Shown: positions 53,807 to 63,385, numbered from the stretch's first letter. The stretch is DNA of 64,000 nt from Bacillus sp. S/N-304-OC-R1 (GCF_019749375.1 NZ_JACWFE010000025.1:114012-178011); one strand, 5' to 3'. Translations and numbers: made by a program. Notes: a model not told the origin generated them from the letters alone.

Positions 53807-55570
53807 ATGAAAAAGAGATTAAATATTTTCCTGATTGCTCTTTTCTCATTAATGCTAGTATTATCTGGCTGTACAACAACTACTAGTCAATCTACAGCTG
53901 AAAAAGATAATAAGGATAAAAAGGATTCATCTGTAGAAGAAACATCTGCTGGAAAGAAAGTCCTTCGTGCAAACAACCATTCCGAGCCAGGAGCTTTACA
54001 CCCGGGATTAGCTCTAGGATCACATGATTCTTGGATACTTGATCATGTATTCGAAGGCTTAGCAACGAAAGATTCTGATGGGACAATAATACCGGGGATG
54101 GCAGAAACTTGGGAAACAAGTGAAGATGGTTTAACATGGACATTCCATTTAAAGGATAGCGTAAATTGGTCAAATGGTGAACCTGTAACTGCTCAAGATT
54201 TTGAATATGCCTGGAAATTCGCAATGGATCCAAACTCCGCAGCTACATATGCTTATCAATTCTATTATATAGAAGGTGCCGAAGAGTTTAACAATATTGG
54301 GGCAGATGTATTAGCGAAATATAATGAAGAGTTAGAAAAGGCTGAAGAAGAGGGGAAAACACCACCTGAAAAGCCAGTCATTCCTGAAGATCAACTTGGT
54401 CCAGCAAGGGACAAAGTTGGGGTAAAAGCTTTAGATGATAAAACTTTAGAGGTAAAGTTGACATCACCTACCGCTTATTTTATTGATTTAATGACTTTCT
54501 TCTCATATTACCCAATTAATAAAAAGTTAGCAGAAAGCAATCCTGATTGGTATAAAGAACCATCTAACTATGTTTCTAACGGTGCATTTAAATTAACTGA
54601 ATGGAAGCATAAAGAAAGTATTACACTTTCAAAAAATGATAAGTATTATGCTGCAGACAAAGTAAAGCTTGATGAAGTTCTTTTATACATCATTGAAGAC
54701 CAAAATACAGCTTGGCAAATGTATGAAACAGGAGAAATTGATTTATTAGATGACCTTCCTGCTGAAGTTACAGGAATGATGGTTGCAGGAAACCGTGCAG
54801 ATTTCCACAATGCTGCTGAATTAGCAACTTATTATTATAACTTAAATGCAAAGGTTAAACCTTTTAACAATCCAAAGGTACGTAAAGCATTATCAATGGC
54901 AATTGACCGCAAAACAATCACTGAGCATGTTACTCAGGGTGGACAACTTCCAGCTTACGGTGTTGTTCCTCCAGGTATGCCAGATGTTTCTGGTGATTTT
55001 AGAGAAAATGGCGGCGCATTATTCGAAGAGAATGTCGAAGAGGCTAAGAAGTTACTTGCTGAAGGATTAGCAGAAGAAGGCTTGACAGAATTCCCAGAAG
55101 TAACATTACTGTATAATAATAGCGTTACTCACAAGGGTATTGCTGAAGCAGTTCAAGAAATGTGGCGCAAAAACTTAGGAATTGAAAAGTTACTATTAGA
55201 AAACGTAGAATTCCAAGTAAAACTTGACCGTGAAAAATCCGGTGATTACCAGATTAGCCGTGCAGGCTGGATTGGCGATTATGTAGACCCAATGACATAC
55301 ATGGATCTTTGGCTAACTGGCGGCGCAAACAATGATGCCAATTATAGTAACCCAGAGTATGATAAATTAGTAAACAAAGCAAAGGCTTCTATGGATCAAG
55401 CAGAACGTATGGAGCTTATGCATAAGGCTGAACAAATGCTTATGAATGAAATGCCAATTATTCCAGTTTACTATTATTCAAGACCGCATGTTTATAAAGA
55501 AAACGTAACAGGAATCTATACATTAATTAACAGTGCGCCAGTATTTAAGTTTGCTGACATCCAAAACTAA
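53807..55570 (+). CDS. Oligopeptide-binding lipoprotein (OppA family)
   Basis: Receptor of the third peptide importer, 587 residues: lipobox LSGC, Lys/Asp-rich linker, WTFHLKDSVNWSNGEPVTAQDF, VSNGAFKLTEW, VRKALSMAIDRK. An insertion rich in Glu/Lys/Pro (EELEKAEEEGKTPPEKPVIPE, around 185-205) is typical of the Bacillus OppA-like group. The ATG follows AAGGGGGTC. Operon order is A-B-C-D-F. A strong palindromic hairpin separates it from the permease genes. Confidence 0.94.
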   Translation: MKKRLNIFLIALFSLMLVLSGCTTTTSQSTAEKDNKDKKDSSVEETSAGKKVLRANNHSEPGALHPGLALGSHDSWILDHVFEGLATKDSDGTIIPGMAETWETSEDGLTWTFHLKDSVNWSNGEPVTAQDFEYAWKFAMDPNSAATYAYQFYYIEGAEEFNNIGADVLAKYNEELEKAEEEGKTPPEKPVIPEDQLGPARDKVGVKALDDKTLEVKLTSPTAYFIDLMTFFSYYPINKKLAESNPDWYKEPSNYVSNGAFKLTEWKHKESITLSKNDKYYAADKVKLDEVLLYIIEDQNTAWQMYETGEIDLLDDLPAEVTGMMVAGNRADFHNAAELATYYYNLNAKVKPFNNPKVRKALSMAIDRKTITEHVTQGGQLPAYGVVPPGMPDVSGDFRENGGALFEENVEEAKKLLAEGLAEEGLTEFPEVTLLYNNSVTHKGIAEAVQEMWRKNLGIEKLLLENVEFQVKLDREKSGDYQISRAGWIGDYVDPMTYMDLWLTGGANNDANYSNPEYDKLVNKAKASMDQAERMELMHKAEQMLMNEMPIIPVYYYSRPHVYKENVTGIYTLINSAPVFKFADIQN

Positions 55571-55585
55571 AAGTTTAATTTAGTT

Positions 55586-55619
55586 AGTTTGGGTATGCAC
55601 AATTGTGCATACCCAAACT
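55586..55619 (+). terminator. 34-base perfect palindrome, partial terminator between binding protein and permeases
   Basis: AGTTTGGGTATGCACAA and its exact complement, followed by TTTTG. It probably lets only part of transcription continue into the permease genes. Confidence 0.75.
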
Positions 55620-55667
55620 TTTGAATCTACTAGGACTCTTCACATTTTGTTTGAAAGAAGGGGTTTC

Positions 55668-56597
55668 ATGCTCAGTTTTATCGTAAAACGTCTTCTATGG
55701 GGATTAGTCACAATGTGGGCTATTATTACCATAACCTTTATTATTATGCACGCTGTGCCAGGTGATCCATTTGCAAGAGAAGGGACAATGCCTGAGGCAG
55801 TCTATCAAAATCTTCGCTCCTTTTATAATTTGGATGAACCATTAATTGTGCAATATGGACTCTACTTAAAACAAGTGGCTCAATTTGATTTTGGTCCATC
55901 TTTAAAGTCTAGCACTTTAACGGTTAACGACTATATCGAAAAAGGTTTACCTGTTTCCATGCAACTTGGGCTCCAAGCCTTGCTTGTAGCGATTGTATTA
56001 GGGATTATCTTAGGTGTAATTGCTGCCTATAACCGAAACAAATGGCCAGATTATATTGCCATGGTTTTAGCCATTATCGGGATTTCGGTTCCGAGCTTTA
56101 TCTTAGCGTACGTTCTAATTAATTATGTAGCTGTAGAATGGCGGCTGCTTCCAGTAGCCACTTGGCAAACAATGAAGCACACTATCCTGCCGACAATATC
56201 GCTAGCGATGCTGCCGATGGCTTTCATTGCTCGTCTTATGCGTTCTAGCATGTTGGAAGTGTTAAATCAAGATTATATGGTTACAGCTAAATCAAAAGGT
56301 TTAAATAGAGGATTAATACTTTTAAAGTATGGTTTAAAAAATGCAATTTTGCCAGTTATTACAGTACTTGGTATTATCGCTGCAAATTTAGTAACAGGAA
56401 GTTTTATTATCGAAAGTATTTTTGGTGTTCCCGGAATTGGAGAAATGTTTGTTAAAGGTATCTTTAACCGTGATTACCCTGTTATTTTAGGTTCGACTAT
56501 TTTTTATAGTGTGTTCTTAATTGGTTTAGTCCTTGTTGTTGATATTGCATATACATTTATTGATCCTAGAATAAAACTAACTGGGGAGAGTAAATAA
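55668..56597 (+). CDS. Peptide ABC transporter permease (OppB)
   Basis: Six-helix subunit, 309 residues, starting MLSFIVKRLLWGLVTMWAIIT behind GAAGGGG; an upstream in-frame start lies inside the palindromic hairpin and is unlikely. HAVPGDPF, the EAA loop VTAKSKGLNRGLILLKYGLKNAILP and the FIDPRIKL end are present. It overlaps the next start by one base. Confidence 0.93.
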   Translation: MLSFIVKRLLWGLVTMWAIITITFIIMHAVPGDPFAREGTMPEAVYQNLRSFYNLDEPLIVQYGLYLKQVAQFDFGPSLKSSTLTVNDYIEKGLPVSMQLGLQALLVAIVLGIILGVIAAYNRNKWPDYIAMVLAIIGISVPSFILAYVLINYVAVEWRLLPVATWQTMKHTILPTISLAMLPMAFIARLMRSSMLEVLNQDYMVTAKSKGLNRGLILLKYGLKNAILPVITVLGIIAANLVTGSFIIESIFGVPGIGEMFVKGIFNRDYPVILGSTIFYSVFLIGLVLVVDIAYTFIDPRIKLTGESK

Positions 56598-57526
56598 TGG
56601 CAAATGAAATGCATATACCAGATGATTTGTTTACCCCTGTAGAGGATAATTTTAAAGAATCGGAAAAAATCGCTAAACCAAGTATCTCGTATTGGAAGGA
56701 TATTTGGAGACGCTTAAAAGAAAATAAATTGGCCATGTTTGGGCTTATCGTTATTATCTTATTAGTTATATTGGCAATAATTGGCCCATACTTGAGTGGA
56801 TATACCTACTATGAACAAGATTTTAGCAAAAAGAATTTGAGACCAAATAGTGAACACTGGTTCGGGACTGATACATCCGGTCGTGATATCTTTACACGTG
56901 CCTGGTATGGGGCAAGAATTTCCTTATTTATTGGGCTAATGGCGGCTGTCATTGATTTTGCCATGGGTGTCATATATGGCGGTGTTTCAGCAATAAAAGG
57001 CGGTAAAGTTGATAATATTATGATGCGCTTTGCAGAAGTCATTTTTGCTATCCCATATTTATTGATGGTTATTTTAATGATGATTGTTTTGGAAAGAGGG
57101 ATTTGGCCAATCATTATTGCTATGACCATAACAGGATGGATTCCAATGGCCCGCCTAGTCCGTGGACAAGTTTTACAATTAAAAGAGCTTGACTATGTTC
57201 ATGCTGCCAGCGCAATGGGTGCGCCAACAAGTTGGAAGCTTTGGAAGCATATGGTACCTAATACGATGGGACCAATATTAGTAAATCTTACATTAACAGT
57301 GCCAACCGCAATTTTTGCAGAAGCAACGTTAAGTTTCCTTGGCTTAGGTATTCCTGCTCCGGAAGCTAGCTGGGGAACAATGGCAAGTGATGCGGTAGGC
57401 AGTATTTTAGTAGGCAACTTCTATCAATTAGCAATTCCGGCTCTATTAATCTCGCTTACAATGTTAGCCTTTAATGTACTTGGTGATGGTTTAAGAGATG
57501 CGCTTGATCCTAAATTGAGAAAATAA
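56597..57526 (+). CDS. Peptide ABC transporter permease (OppC)
   Basis: Membrane subunit, 309 residues: cytoplasmic N-tail (DDLFTPVEDNFKESEKIAKP), helix 1 LAMFGLIVIILLVILAIIGP, WFGTDTSGRDIFTRAWYGAR, EAA loop HAASAMGAPTSWKLWKHMVPN, GDGLRDALDPKLRK end. The start codon overlaps the preceding stop (TAATG). Confidence 0.94.
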   Translation: MANEMHIPDDLFTPVEDNFKESEKIAKPSISYWKDIWRRLKENKLAMFGLIVIILLVILAIIGPYLSGYTYYEQDFSKKNLRPNSEHWFGTDTSGRDIFTRAWYGARISLFIGLMAAVIDFAMGVIYGGVSAIKGGKVDNIMMRFAEVIFAIPYLLMVILMMIVLERGIWPIIIAMTITGWIPMARLVRGQVLQLKELDYVHAASAMGAPTSWKLWKHMVPNTMGPILVNLTLTVPTAIFAEATLSFLGLGIPAPEASWGTMASDAVGSILVGNFYQLAIPALLISLTMLAFNVLGDGLRDALDPKLRK

Positions 57527-57547
57527 AACAATTGTGAGGTGAGAAAA

Positions 57548-58564
57548 GTGACTAATAGTCTGTTACAGATAGAAAATTTGCATGTAAGCTTTCATACTTT
57601 TGCTGGAGAGGTAAAAGCGGTAAGAGGCGTTAACTTTACAGTGAACAAAGGGGAAGCGGTTGCAATTGTCGGAGAGTCAGGGTGTGGAAAGAGTGTTACA
57701 GCCAAGAGCATTATGAAATTGCTCCCCACTCCGCCTACTGAATACAAATCAGGAAAAATCTTATTTAATGGTCAAAATCTTCTAGAGGCTAAGGAACCAG
57801 AGATGAAAAAGCTTCGCGGGAATAAAATCAGCATGATTTTTCAGGACCCTATGTCATCCCTTAATCCCACTAGTAAAATTGGAGACCAATTAACAGAAGG
57901 ATTAATGAAACATAAAAAATTATCACGAACTGCAGCACTTCAGCATGCCGTTCACCTATTAGAAAGAGTCGGTATTCCTCAAGCGAAAAGCCGTCTTAAC
58001 CATTATCCGCATGAATTTTCTGGTGGAATGCGGCAAAGGGTGATGATTGCCATGGCTTTAGCTTGTGATCCAGAGCTTATTATTGCAGATGAACCGACAA
58101 CTGCATTAGATGTAACGATTCAGGCTCAAATTTTAAATTTAATGAAACGTCTTCAAAAAGAGACAAATACTTCTATTATATTAATCACACATGATTTAGG
58201 AGTTGTAGCCGAAGTCTGCGATAAAGTAATCGTTATGTATGCAGGGGAAGTGGTAGAAGCTGGTACTGTTGAAGAAATTTTCCGAAACCCAACACATCCA
58301 TATACAAAAGGTTTAATGAAATCTATTCCTCGTTTAGATATGGACAGAGGCGAAAGATTATTTTCAATTATAGGTAGTCCACCTGACTTATTAGAACCAC
58401 CTAAAGGTTGTTCGTTCTTCCCAAGATGTGAATATGCTATGAAGGTCTGTAAAGACATTCATCCTGCCTTAGAAAATATTAATGGCACACAACAATCAGC
58501 ATGCTGGCTCCACCATCCTAAGGCACAAGCTGCAGCAGCTAAGGCGCAGGAGGTTAAGCAATGA
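57548..58564 (+). CDS. Peptide ABC transporter ATPase (OppD)
   Basis: ATP-binding subunit, 338 residues: [44 protein letters not shown]. The four-cysteine C-terminal motif is intact ([19 protein letters not shown]), in contrast to the fused ATPase at 41.6 kb. GTG 57548 follows GTGAGGTG at 6 bases; GTG 57539 lies inside that site. An Ala/Gln-rich tail follows. Confidence 0.93.
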   Translation: MTNSLLQIENLHVSFHTFAGEVKAVRGVNFTVNKGEAVAIVGESGCGKSVTAKSIMKLLPTPPTEYKSGKILFNGQNLLEAKEPEMKKLRGNKISMIFQDPMSSLNPTSKIGDQLTEGLMKHKKLSRTAALQHAVHLLERVGIPQAKSRLNHYPHEFSGGMRQRVMIAMALACDPELIIADEPTTALDVTIQAQILNLMKRLQKETNTSIILITHDLGVVAEVCDKVIVMYAGEVVEAGTVEEIFRNPTHPYTKGLMKSIPRLDMDRGERLFSIIGSPPDLLEPPKGCSFFPRCEYAMKVCKDIHPALENINGTQQSACWLHHPKAQAAAAKAQEVKQ

Positions 58565-59538
58565 CAGTAACAACAAAACAAACAGGTCAACCACTTTTAA
58601 AGATCAAAAATTTAAAGAAATATTATAATGTTGGAGGCAGGCAGCTTAAAGCTGTAAATGATGTCAGCCTCGATATCTATCCGGGAGAAACCATAGGCTT
58701 AGTAGGAGAAAGTGGCTGCGGAAAGTCAACTGCTGGGAAAACGATTATTCGTCTTCATGAGCCAACCTCAGGCGAAGTGTTATTTAATGGAGAAAATGTC
58801 TTCAAATTAAAGGGGCGTTCCCTTAATAAATTGAAGAAAGATATGCAAATTATTTTTCAGGATCCGTATTCCTCTTTAAATCCTAGAATGACCGTAGAGG
58901 ATCTTATTGGAGAACCAATAGATTTGCACAAGCTTGCTAGAGGAAAAGAACGCAGGGAGCGAATCATCGAGCTATTAGAATTAGTTGGTCTTAAAGCGGA
59001 ACATATCAACCGTTTCCCACATGAATTCAGTGGCGGGCAGCGTCAAAGAATAGGAATTGCACGTGCTCTAGCTTTGAATCCAAAATTTATTGTTTGCGAC
59101 GAGCCCATTTCTGCTCTGGATGTTTCGATTCAGGCACAGGTTGTTAACTTATTGAAAGACCTCCAAGATAAGATGAATTTAACCTATCTGTTTATAGCTC
59201 ATGATCTATCAATGGTCAAATATATTTCAGATCGTATTTTAGTAATGTACTTGGGAAATATGGTGGAATTGGCTGATAGTGACTCTTTGTATCAAGAACC
59301 GCTGCACCCTTACACACAGGCCCTTTTATCAGCAGTACCGATTCCAGATCCTTTTGTGGAACGTGAAAGAATTGTTTTAGAAGGAGAGGTACCAAGCCCA
59401 TTAGACCCTCCAAGCGGATGCGTATTCCGTACAAGATGCCATTATGCAACTGATCTTTGCTCCTCAAAAGCCCCAGAATGGCGTGAAGTCAAGAAAGGGC
59501 ACTATACTGCTTGTCACTTATACAATGAAGAAGTTTAA
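58561..59538 (+). CDS. Peptide ABC transporter ATPase (OppF)
   Basis: Second ATPase, 325 residues: [47 protein letters not shown], and the C-terminal four-cysteine motif (GCVFRTRCHYATDLC, ACHL). Four-base overlap with the preceding gene. Last gene of the operon, with a terminator at the stop codon. Confidence 0.94.
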   Translation: MTVTTKQTGQPLLKIKNLKKYYNVGGRQLKAVNDVSLDIYPGETIGLVGESGCGKSTAGKTIIRLHEPTSGEVLFNGENVFKLKGRSLNKLKKDMQIIFQDPYSSLNPRMTVEDLIGEPIDLHKLARGKERRERIIELLELVGLKAEHINRFPHEFSGGQRQRIGIARALALNPKFIVCDEPISALDVSIQAQVVNLLKDLQDKMNLTYLFIAHDLSMVKYISDRILVMYLGNMVELADSDSLYQEPLHPYTQALLSAVPIPDPFVERERIVLEGEVPSPLDPPSGCVFRTRCHYATDLCSSKAPEWREVKKGHYTACHLYNEEV

Positions 59539-59559
59539 GCCCTGTCTGATGACAGGGCT
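59538..59559 (+). terminator. Terminator of the third peptide-transporter operon
   Basis: Nine-base stem AGCCCTGTC/GACAGGGCT, loop TGAT, then T6; starts at the last base of the stop codon. Confidence 0.92.
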
Positions 59560-59716
59560 TTTTTGAAAAATAGTGAATAACCTTTTTTACACCTCCGGAC
59601 TTAATTTTCACCTCATACTAAAGTTGTATAATTCTAATTAAATGTTAAGCCCAAATCTGTATTTGAATACCCCATTTTCTGATTTACGATGGTAATATAC
59701 GAGGAGGGAATTTATT

Positions 59717-60367
59717 ATGAAAATTAACCAAGTTGAGATTTTTATTTCGAATTATCAAGAAACGGTTTCATTCTATAAAGATATTTTGGAATTTGTATGT
59801 ATATTCGAAACAGCTGATATGACAAGCTTTCAAGTTAGCAGCAGCATTTTAACTTTACATAAAGATGAGACACATTCCTATTATTATCACTTTGCATTCA
59901 ATATTCCGCCTAATCTTTTTAAATCGGCAAAAAATTGGATTCAGGAAAGATGGCCATTACTAACTGAAGATGACTCAGACGAGATACACTTAACTGGATC
60001 AAAAGCAAATTCATTTTACTTCGAGGATCCAGCTGGAAACATTGTTGAATATATTGCTAGATATGAAACGATCACTGAATCATTAGAAGAGTGCTTTCAA
60101 TCAAATCTTGTATTAGGTATAAGTGAAATTGGTTTATCTACGAGCGACATAAAAAAATATGTTGAGGAAATCTTAGCTTTAGGCATACCGACACGAAATG
60201 ATGAGCCTATCTCATACGAAAAATATTTGAACTTTATGGGTGAATTTGAAGATGGGGAGTTTATAATTGTCGGCCCAGAAGGAAGAAGATGGATCTTCTC
60301 TGATAAGGTAGGAATCCCATCACCAGTCATTATTAAAACAAATCATGGTACAATAAAAAACTTTTGA
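59717..60367 (+). CDS. VOC (glyoxalase/bleomycin-resistance fold) protein
   Basis: A 216-residue protein with one clear VOC module in the first 120 residues (QVEIFISNYQETVSFYKDIL, and FYFEDPAGNIVEYIAR near the end of the module) and a second, weaker half (EIGLSTSDIKKYVEEILAL). Possible metal ligands are the Glu of NIVEY and an N-terminal Glu/His. Members range from lyases to dioxygenases, so no specific reaction is claimed. GGAGGG precedes the ATG. Confidence 0.8.
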   Translation: MKINQVEIFISNYQETVSFYKDILEFVCIFETADMTSFQVSSSILTLHKDETHSYYYHFAFNIPPNLFKSAKNWIQERWPLLTEDDSDEIHLTGSKANSFYFEDPAGNIVEYIARYETITESLEECFQSNLVLGISEIGLSTSDIKKYVEEILALGIPTRNDEPISYEKYLNFMGEFEDGEFIIVGPEGRRWIFSDKVGIPSPVIIKTNHGTIKNF

Positions 60368-60402
60368 ATAAGCTGAACTCACTCTGAAAATAGTTTTAAT
60401 AA

Positions 60403-60446
60403 AAAGAATCAAGTAAAGTACGATATGCACTTATTCTTGGTTCTTT
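60403..60446 (+). terminator. Terminator after the VOC gene
   Basis: Eleven-base stem AAAGAATCAAG/CTTGGTTCTTT (one T-G pair), long loop, then T6. Confidence 0.65.
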
Positions 60447-60536
60447 TTTGTGAGGATCCAGATTTTGAACTTGGCTTTTATGTTCGAACACGATTGGAGC
60501 GGAAGAAATATTGCGGGCAAAAAATAAAGATATGAA

Positions 60537-60559
60537 AAACCCTTGCAGTGCAAGGGTTT
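60537..60559 (-). terminator. Terminator after tRNA-Ala
   Basis: Stem AAACCCTTG/CAAGGGTTT, loop CAGTG region, with T5 on the minus strand. Confidence 0.85.
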
Positions 60560-60567
60560 GAGTTTAA

Positions 60568-60640
60568 TGGAGCATAGGGGGCTCGAACCCCTGACCTCTA
60601 CGCTGCCAGCGTAGCGCTCTCCCAGCTGAGCTAATGCCCC
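60568..60640 (-). tRNA. tRNA-Ala (anticodon GGC)
   Basis: A 73-base cloverleaf on the minus strand: acceptor GGGGCAT with ATGCTCC (one G-U), D-arm AGCTCAGCTGGGAGAGC, anticodon stem CTACG/CGTAG around loop CTGGCAG with anticodon GGC, and T-arm AGGGGTTCGAGCCCCC. Discriminator A; the CCA end is not encoded. It stands alone with its own terminator. Confidence 0.96.
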
Positions 60641-60727
60641 GATTTATGGATACACAAAAAATTATACCGTCAATCGGGGCATTTGGCAAGAAGGAAATGA
60701 TAATAAACTGAATAATGAGTAAACATA

Positions 60728-61423
60728 CTACTGCAAACTTTCTATTTCAACACTCCTCACTCCACTTAATTCAGAGACACTGTAATAGACATCGGTAATA
60801 CTTTTCTTCTTATTTACAGTCACGATCAGTTGAACAAGGTGCTTTCTTTCATCTAAATCTTTAATTCGAATTCGTTTAATAGAAATCTTTAATTCTTTAA
60901 TCGCTGAAAGAATTTCAGCAATGTTTTCTTTTTCGGTAACTTTAAGATGAAGAGTAATTTCTTTTTCTCGTAGTGGTCTTGGACCAAAAAGAGCCATAAA
61001 AAAAGGAATTACCTCAACACTTATGATAAGTAAAGCTACTCCTGCCATGGCTTCAAGGTAGAAGCCTGCACCCACAGCGATCCCTACTCCAGCTGCTCCC
61101 CATATTAACGCTGCAGTGGTTAATCCGGATATACTATCATTCCCTCTACGCAAAATAACGCCTGCTCCTAAAAAACCAATGCCTGAAACGATTTGTGCAG
61201 CTAGGCGAAGCGGATCCATTTGAATATTAACGTCATGTTTTCCTGGGAATATGTATGCTGATTTAATAGATACAATTGTTAGCAAACAACTTACAATTGA
61301 AATAACAAGGCTGGTTTTGAGGCCAACGGGTTTCCTTTTTAGTTCACGTTCTATCCCGATTACAAGACCGAGAACAGCTGATATTCCCAATTTTATTAAT
61401 ATATCTAATTCTATTTCGCTCAT
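60728..61423 (-). CDS. MgtC/SapB-family membrane protein
   Basis: A 231-residue protein with four to five N-terminal helices (MgtC domain to about 140; GLVIGIERELKRKPVGLKT and GIGFLGAGVILR are family hallmarks) and a C-terminal ACT-like cytosolic domain. The family is linked to magnesium limitation and, in pathogens, intramacrophage survival; the mechanism is not settled. GGGAGGGGG precedes the ATG. An unusual folded leader lies upstream. Confidence 0.9.
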   Translation of the reverse strand: MSEIELDILIKLGISAVLGLVIGIERELKRKPVGLKTSLVISIVSCLLTIVSIKSAYIFPGKHDVNIQMDPLRLAAQIVSGIGFLGAGVILRRGNDSISGLTTAALIWGAAGVGIAVGAGFYLEAMAGVALLIISVEVIPFFMALFGPRPLREKEITLHLKVTEKENIAEILSAIKELKISIKRIRIKDLDERKHLVQLIVTVNKKKSITDVYYSVSELSGVRSVEIESLQ

Positions 61424-61455
61424 AATGTTCCCCCTCCCATTTAGTTTTTTGTTTT

Positions 61456-61511
61456 GAAAAGGGAGAAGAGCACCTTAGACTCTACTGCTAAGTAACATCG
61501 GCTCTCTTTTC
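61456..61511 (-). promoter_or_regulatory. Structured 5' leader of the mgtC-like gene
   Basis: The minus strand can pair GAAAAG...AGAGC with GCTCTTCTCCCTTTTC (with a bulge), enclosing a CTTAG/CTAAG hairpin. It lies 33 bases upstream of the ATG. It does not look like the M-box consensus. It could be a regulatory RNA; no class assigned. Confidence 0.4.
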
Positions 61512-61645
61512 ACCACTTCATGTTTAATTTTATACCCTAAATCTTTCAAGTGAAGAATATAATTAAAATTATAGCGAAAGTAGTTCTTAGGATGTATTAT
61601 AGGATGTGGTTAAAATATTATATTAATAAAATAAGGAGAACTAAT

Positions 61646-62560
61646 ATGTCAGACACAAAAATAAATCCTTATGTGGCTCTTGCGATAGGTGTATTTTCGG
61701 TCTCAACATCTGCCATTCTGGTAAAAGTTTCATCAGCCCCATCTGGAGTTATTGCTTTTTATCGGTTATTTTTCTCAGTATTGATTATGCTGCCTGTATT
61801 CCTAATAAAGTATGTTCCCGAACTTCGTCTTATTACTAGGCGGGATTGGTTATTTTCTATAATTGCTGGCGTATTCCTCGCCTTTCATTTTATCCTCTGG
61901 TTTGAATCACTGAATTACACATCTGTGGCAAGTTCAACTGTATTAGTTACTCTGCAGCCATTGTTTGCTTTTTTAGGAACATATTTTTTCTTTAAAGAAA
62001 AGTTCTCGATTAAGGCAATTATCAGCAGTCTTATTGCTGTCACTGGAAGTGTAGTAATCAGCTGGGGAGATTTTAAGATCAGCGGCTCTGCTTTATTTGG
62101 TGATATTTTAGCGTTAATAGCATGTGCATTAGTAACAACCTATTTACTATTCGGTCAGACCGTTAGAAAAAGATTGTCTCTCATTACCTACACTTTTGTG
62201 GTTTATAGTATTAGCACAATTACACTGTTTATCTATGTACTAATTAAGCAGGAACCGTTACTCCCATATGGTACGAGTGATTGGGTTTATTTCATCTTAT
62301 TAGCTGTTTTTCCTACTTTACTTGGCCACACGATCTTTAATTGGTCATTAAAATGGTTAAGCACTTCTACTATTTCAATGGCGATTCTATTTGAACCAGT
62401 AGGTGCAGCAATATTAGCCTATTATCTTTTACAAGAGTCTGTTATTTGGTCCCAGCTAGTAGGAGGAGGCATTATTATTTTAGGAGTGTCCTTATTTCTA
62501 TTAGATGAACGAAAGATGAGTATTAAGGCAATAAAGAAAAAGACAATCTCTGAACAATAA
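61646..62560 (+). CDS. EamA/DMT-family transporter, second in window
   Basis: Ten-helix transporter, 304 residues, two EamA repeats (NPYVALAIGVFSVSTSAIL at the start, ALVTTYLLFGQTVRKRLS at the start of the second). The ATG at 61646 follows AAGGAG; in-frame upstream starts lie in the mgtC leader region and lack a ribosome site. It ends with a Lys-rich tail. Substrate unknown. Confidence 0.88.
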   Translation: MSDTKINPYVALAIGVFSVSTSAILVKVSSAPSGVIAFYRLFFSVLIMLPVFLIKYVPELRLITRRDWLFSIIAGVFLAFHFILWFESLNYTSVASSTVLVTLQPLFAFLGTYFFFKEKFSIKAIISSLIAVTGSVVISWGDFKISGSALFGDILALIACALVTTYLLFGQTVRKRLSLITYTFVVYSISTITLFIYVLIKQEPLLPYGTSDWVYFILLAVFPTLLGHTIFNWSLKWLSTSTISMAILFEPVGAAILAYYLLQESVIWSQLVGGGIIILGVSLFLLDERKMSIKAIKKKTISEQ

Positions 62561-62605
62561 TTATTGTATAATGTAAGTAAATGACAATAATTAGGGGAGA
62601 ATATC

Positions 62606-63163
62606 ATGGGATTTAATAATGCTTTTGCAGAATTTCCACAATTAGAAACAAAACGAATTACTTTGAGGAAGCTTCAACTAAATGATGCTCCTAGTATGTT
62701 TGATTATTTTTCCAAAGATGAAGTTACGAAATATTATGATCTAGAAACCTTCACTTCTATAAAACAAGCCGAGGATTTAATTGAAAGGCTGCTTTTTAGG
62801 TATGAAAATAAAAAACAAATACGGTGGGCGATCGTTTGGAAGGAAACTGGCCAATTTATTGGCACATGCGGATTCCATGCTATTGAAGAAGAACATTGGA
62901 AGGCAGAAATCGGGTATGAGCTCCATCCTGATTTCTGGGGAAAAGGCATTATGTCGGAAGTTATTAATTCTGTTATTCAATATGGTTTTAATGAGATTGG
63001 GTTAAATCGTATTGAGGCATTCTATGATCCAGAAAATATTTCATCAGCGAGAGTCCTAGAAAAAAACGGATTTGAATATGAAGGATTATTAAAGAAACGT
63101 TTTTTTGAAAAAGGGAAATTTGTGGATGGAGCAATTGCAGCGATAATAAATGAAAATAAGTAG
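62606..63163 (+). CDS. GNAT acetyltransferase (RimJ/RimL type)
   Basis: Acetyl-CoA-dependent N-acetyltransferase, 185 residues. Opening RITLRKLQLNDAPSMFDYFS, core HPDFWGKGIMSEVINSVIQYGF (acetyl-CoA loop) and RIEAFYDPENISSARVLEKNGFEYEG are those of Acetyltransf_3 enzymes acting on protein N-termini or small amines. AGGGGAG precedes the ATG. Confidence 0.9.
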   Translation: MGFNNAFAEFPQLETKRITLRKLQLNDAPSMFDYFSKDEVTKYYDLETFTSIKQAEDLIERLLFRYENKKQIRWAIVWKETGQFIGTCGFHAIEEEHWKAEIGYELHPDFWGKGIMSEVINSVIQYGFNEIGLNRIEAFYDPENISSARVLEKNGFEYEGLLKKRFFEKGKFVDGAIAAIINENK

Positions 63164-63167
63164 TATT

Positions 63168-63194
63168 AATCCCCCAGGTTTGGAATGGGGGATT
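63168..63194. terminator. Terminator after the acetyltransferase gene
   Basis: Nine-base stem AATCCCCCA/TGGGGGATT, followed by TCATTTT; could serve both strands. Confidence 0.75.
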
Positions 63195-63199
63195 TCATT

Positions 63200-63385
63200 T
63201 TATATAAATAGATAAGTAAAGGCTGAAAATAAAAAACTGCATGTTACAGTAAAAATAAAAGTTCCTCCATATACTTTTTCATCTGAGTTTGCGATTCGTA
63301 TTCCTTCTATATATGAATATGAAAAAAGGAAGATTGCCATAAAAACTGATAAGTATAATGCAACGGTCTGCAGAATAATCCACAC
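63200..63385 (-). CDS. Possible small membrane protein
   Basis: A 61-residue frame starting at GTG (WIILQTVALYLSVFMAIFLFS) with two hydrophobic helices separated by a polar loop (EGIRIANSDEKVYGG). AAAGG lies too close to the GTG for a good ribosome site. The composition looks like a real two-helix protein, but I recognise no family. Confidence 0.35.
   Translation of the reverse strand: MWIILQTVALYLSVFMAIFLFSYSYIEGIRIANSDEKVYGGTFIFTVTCSFLFSAFTYLFI

Noticed and set aside
61424..61520. M-box magnesium riboswitch before the mgtC-like gene
   Set aside because: The leader is too short and lacks the conserved M-box core; kept only as an unclassified structured leader.
63200..63385. High-confidence call of the small minus-strand membrane protein
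   Set aside because: Two helices look plausible, but the start codon lacks proper ribosome-site spacing; listed only at low confidence.
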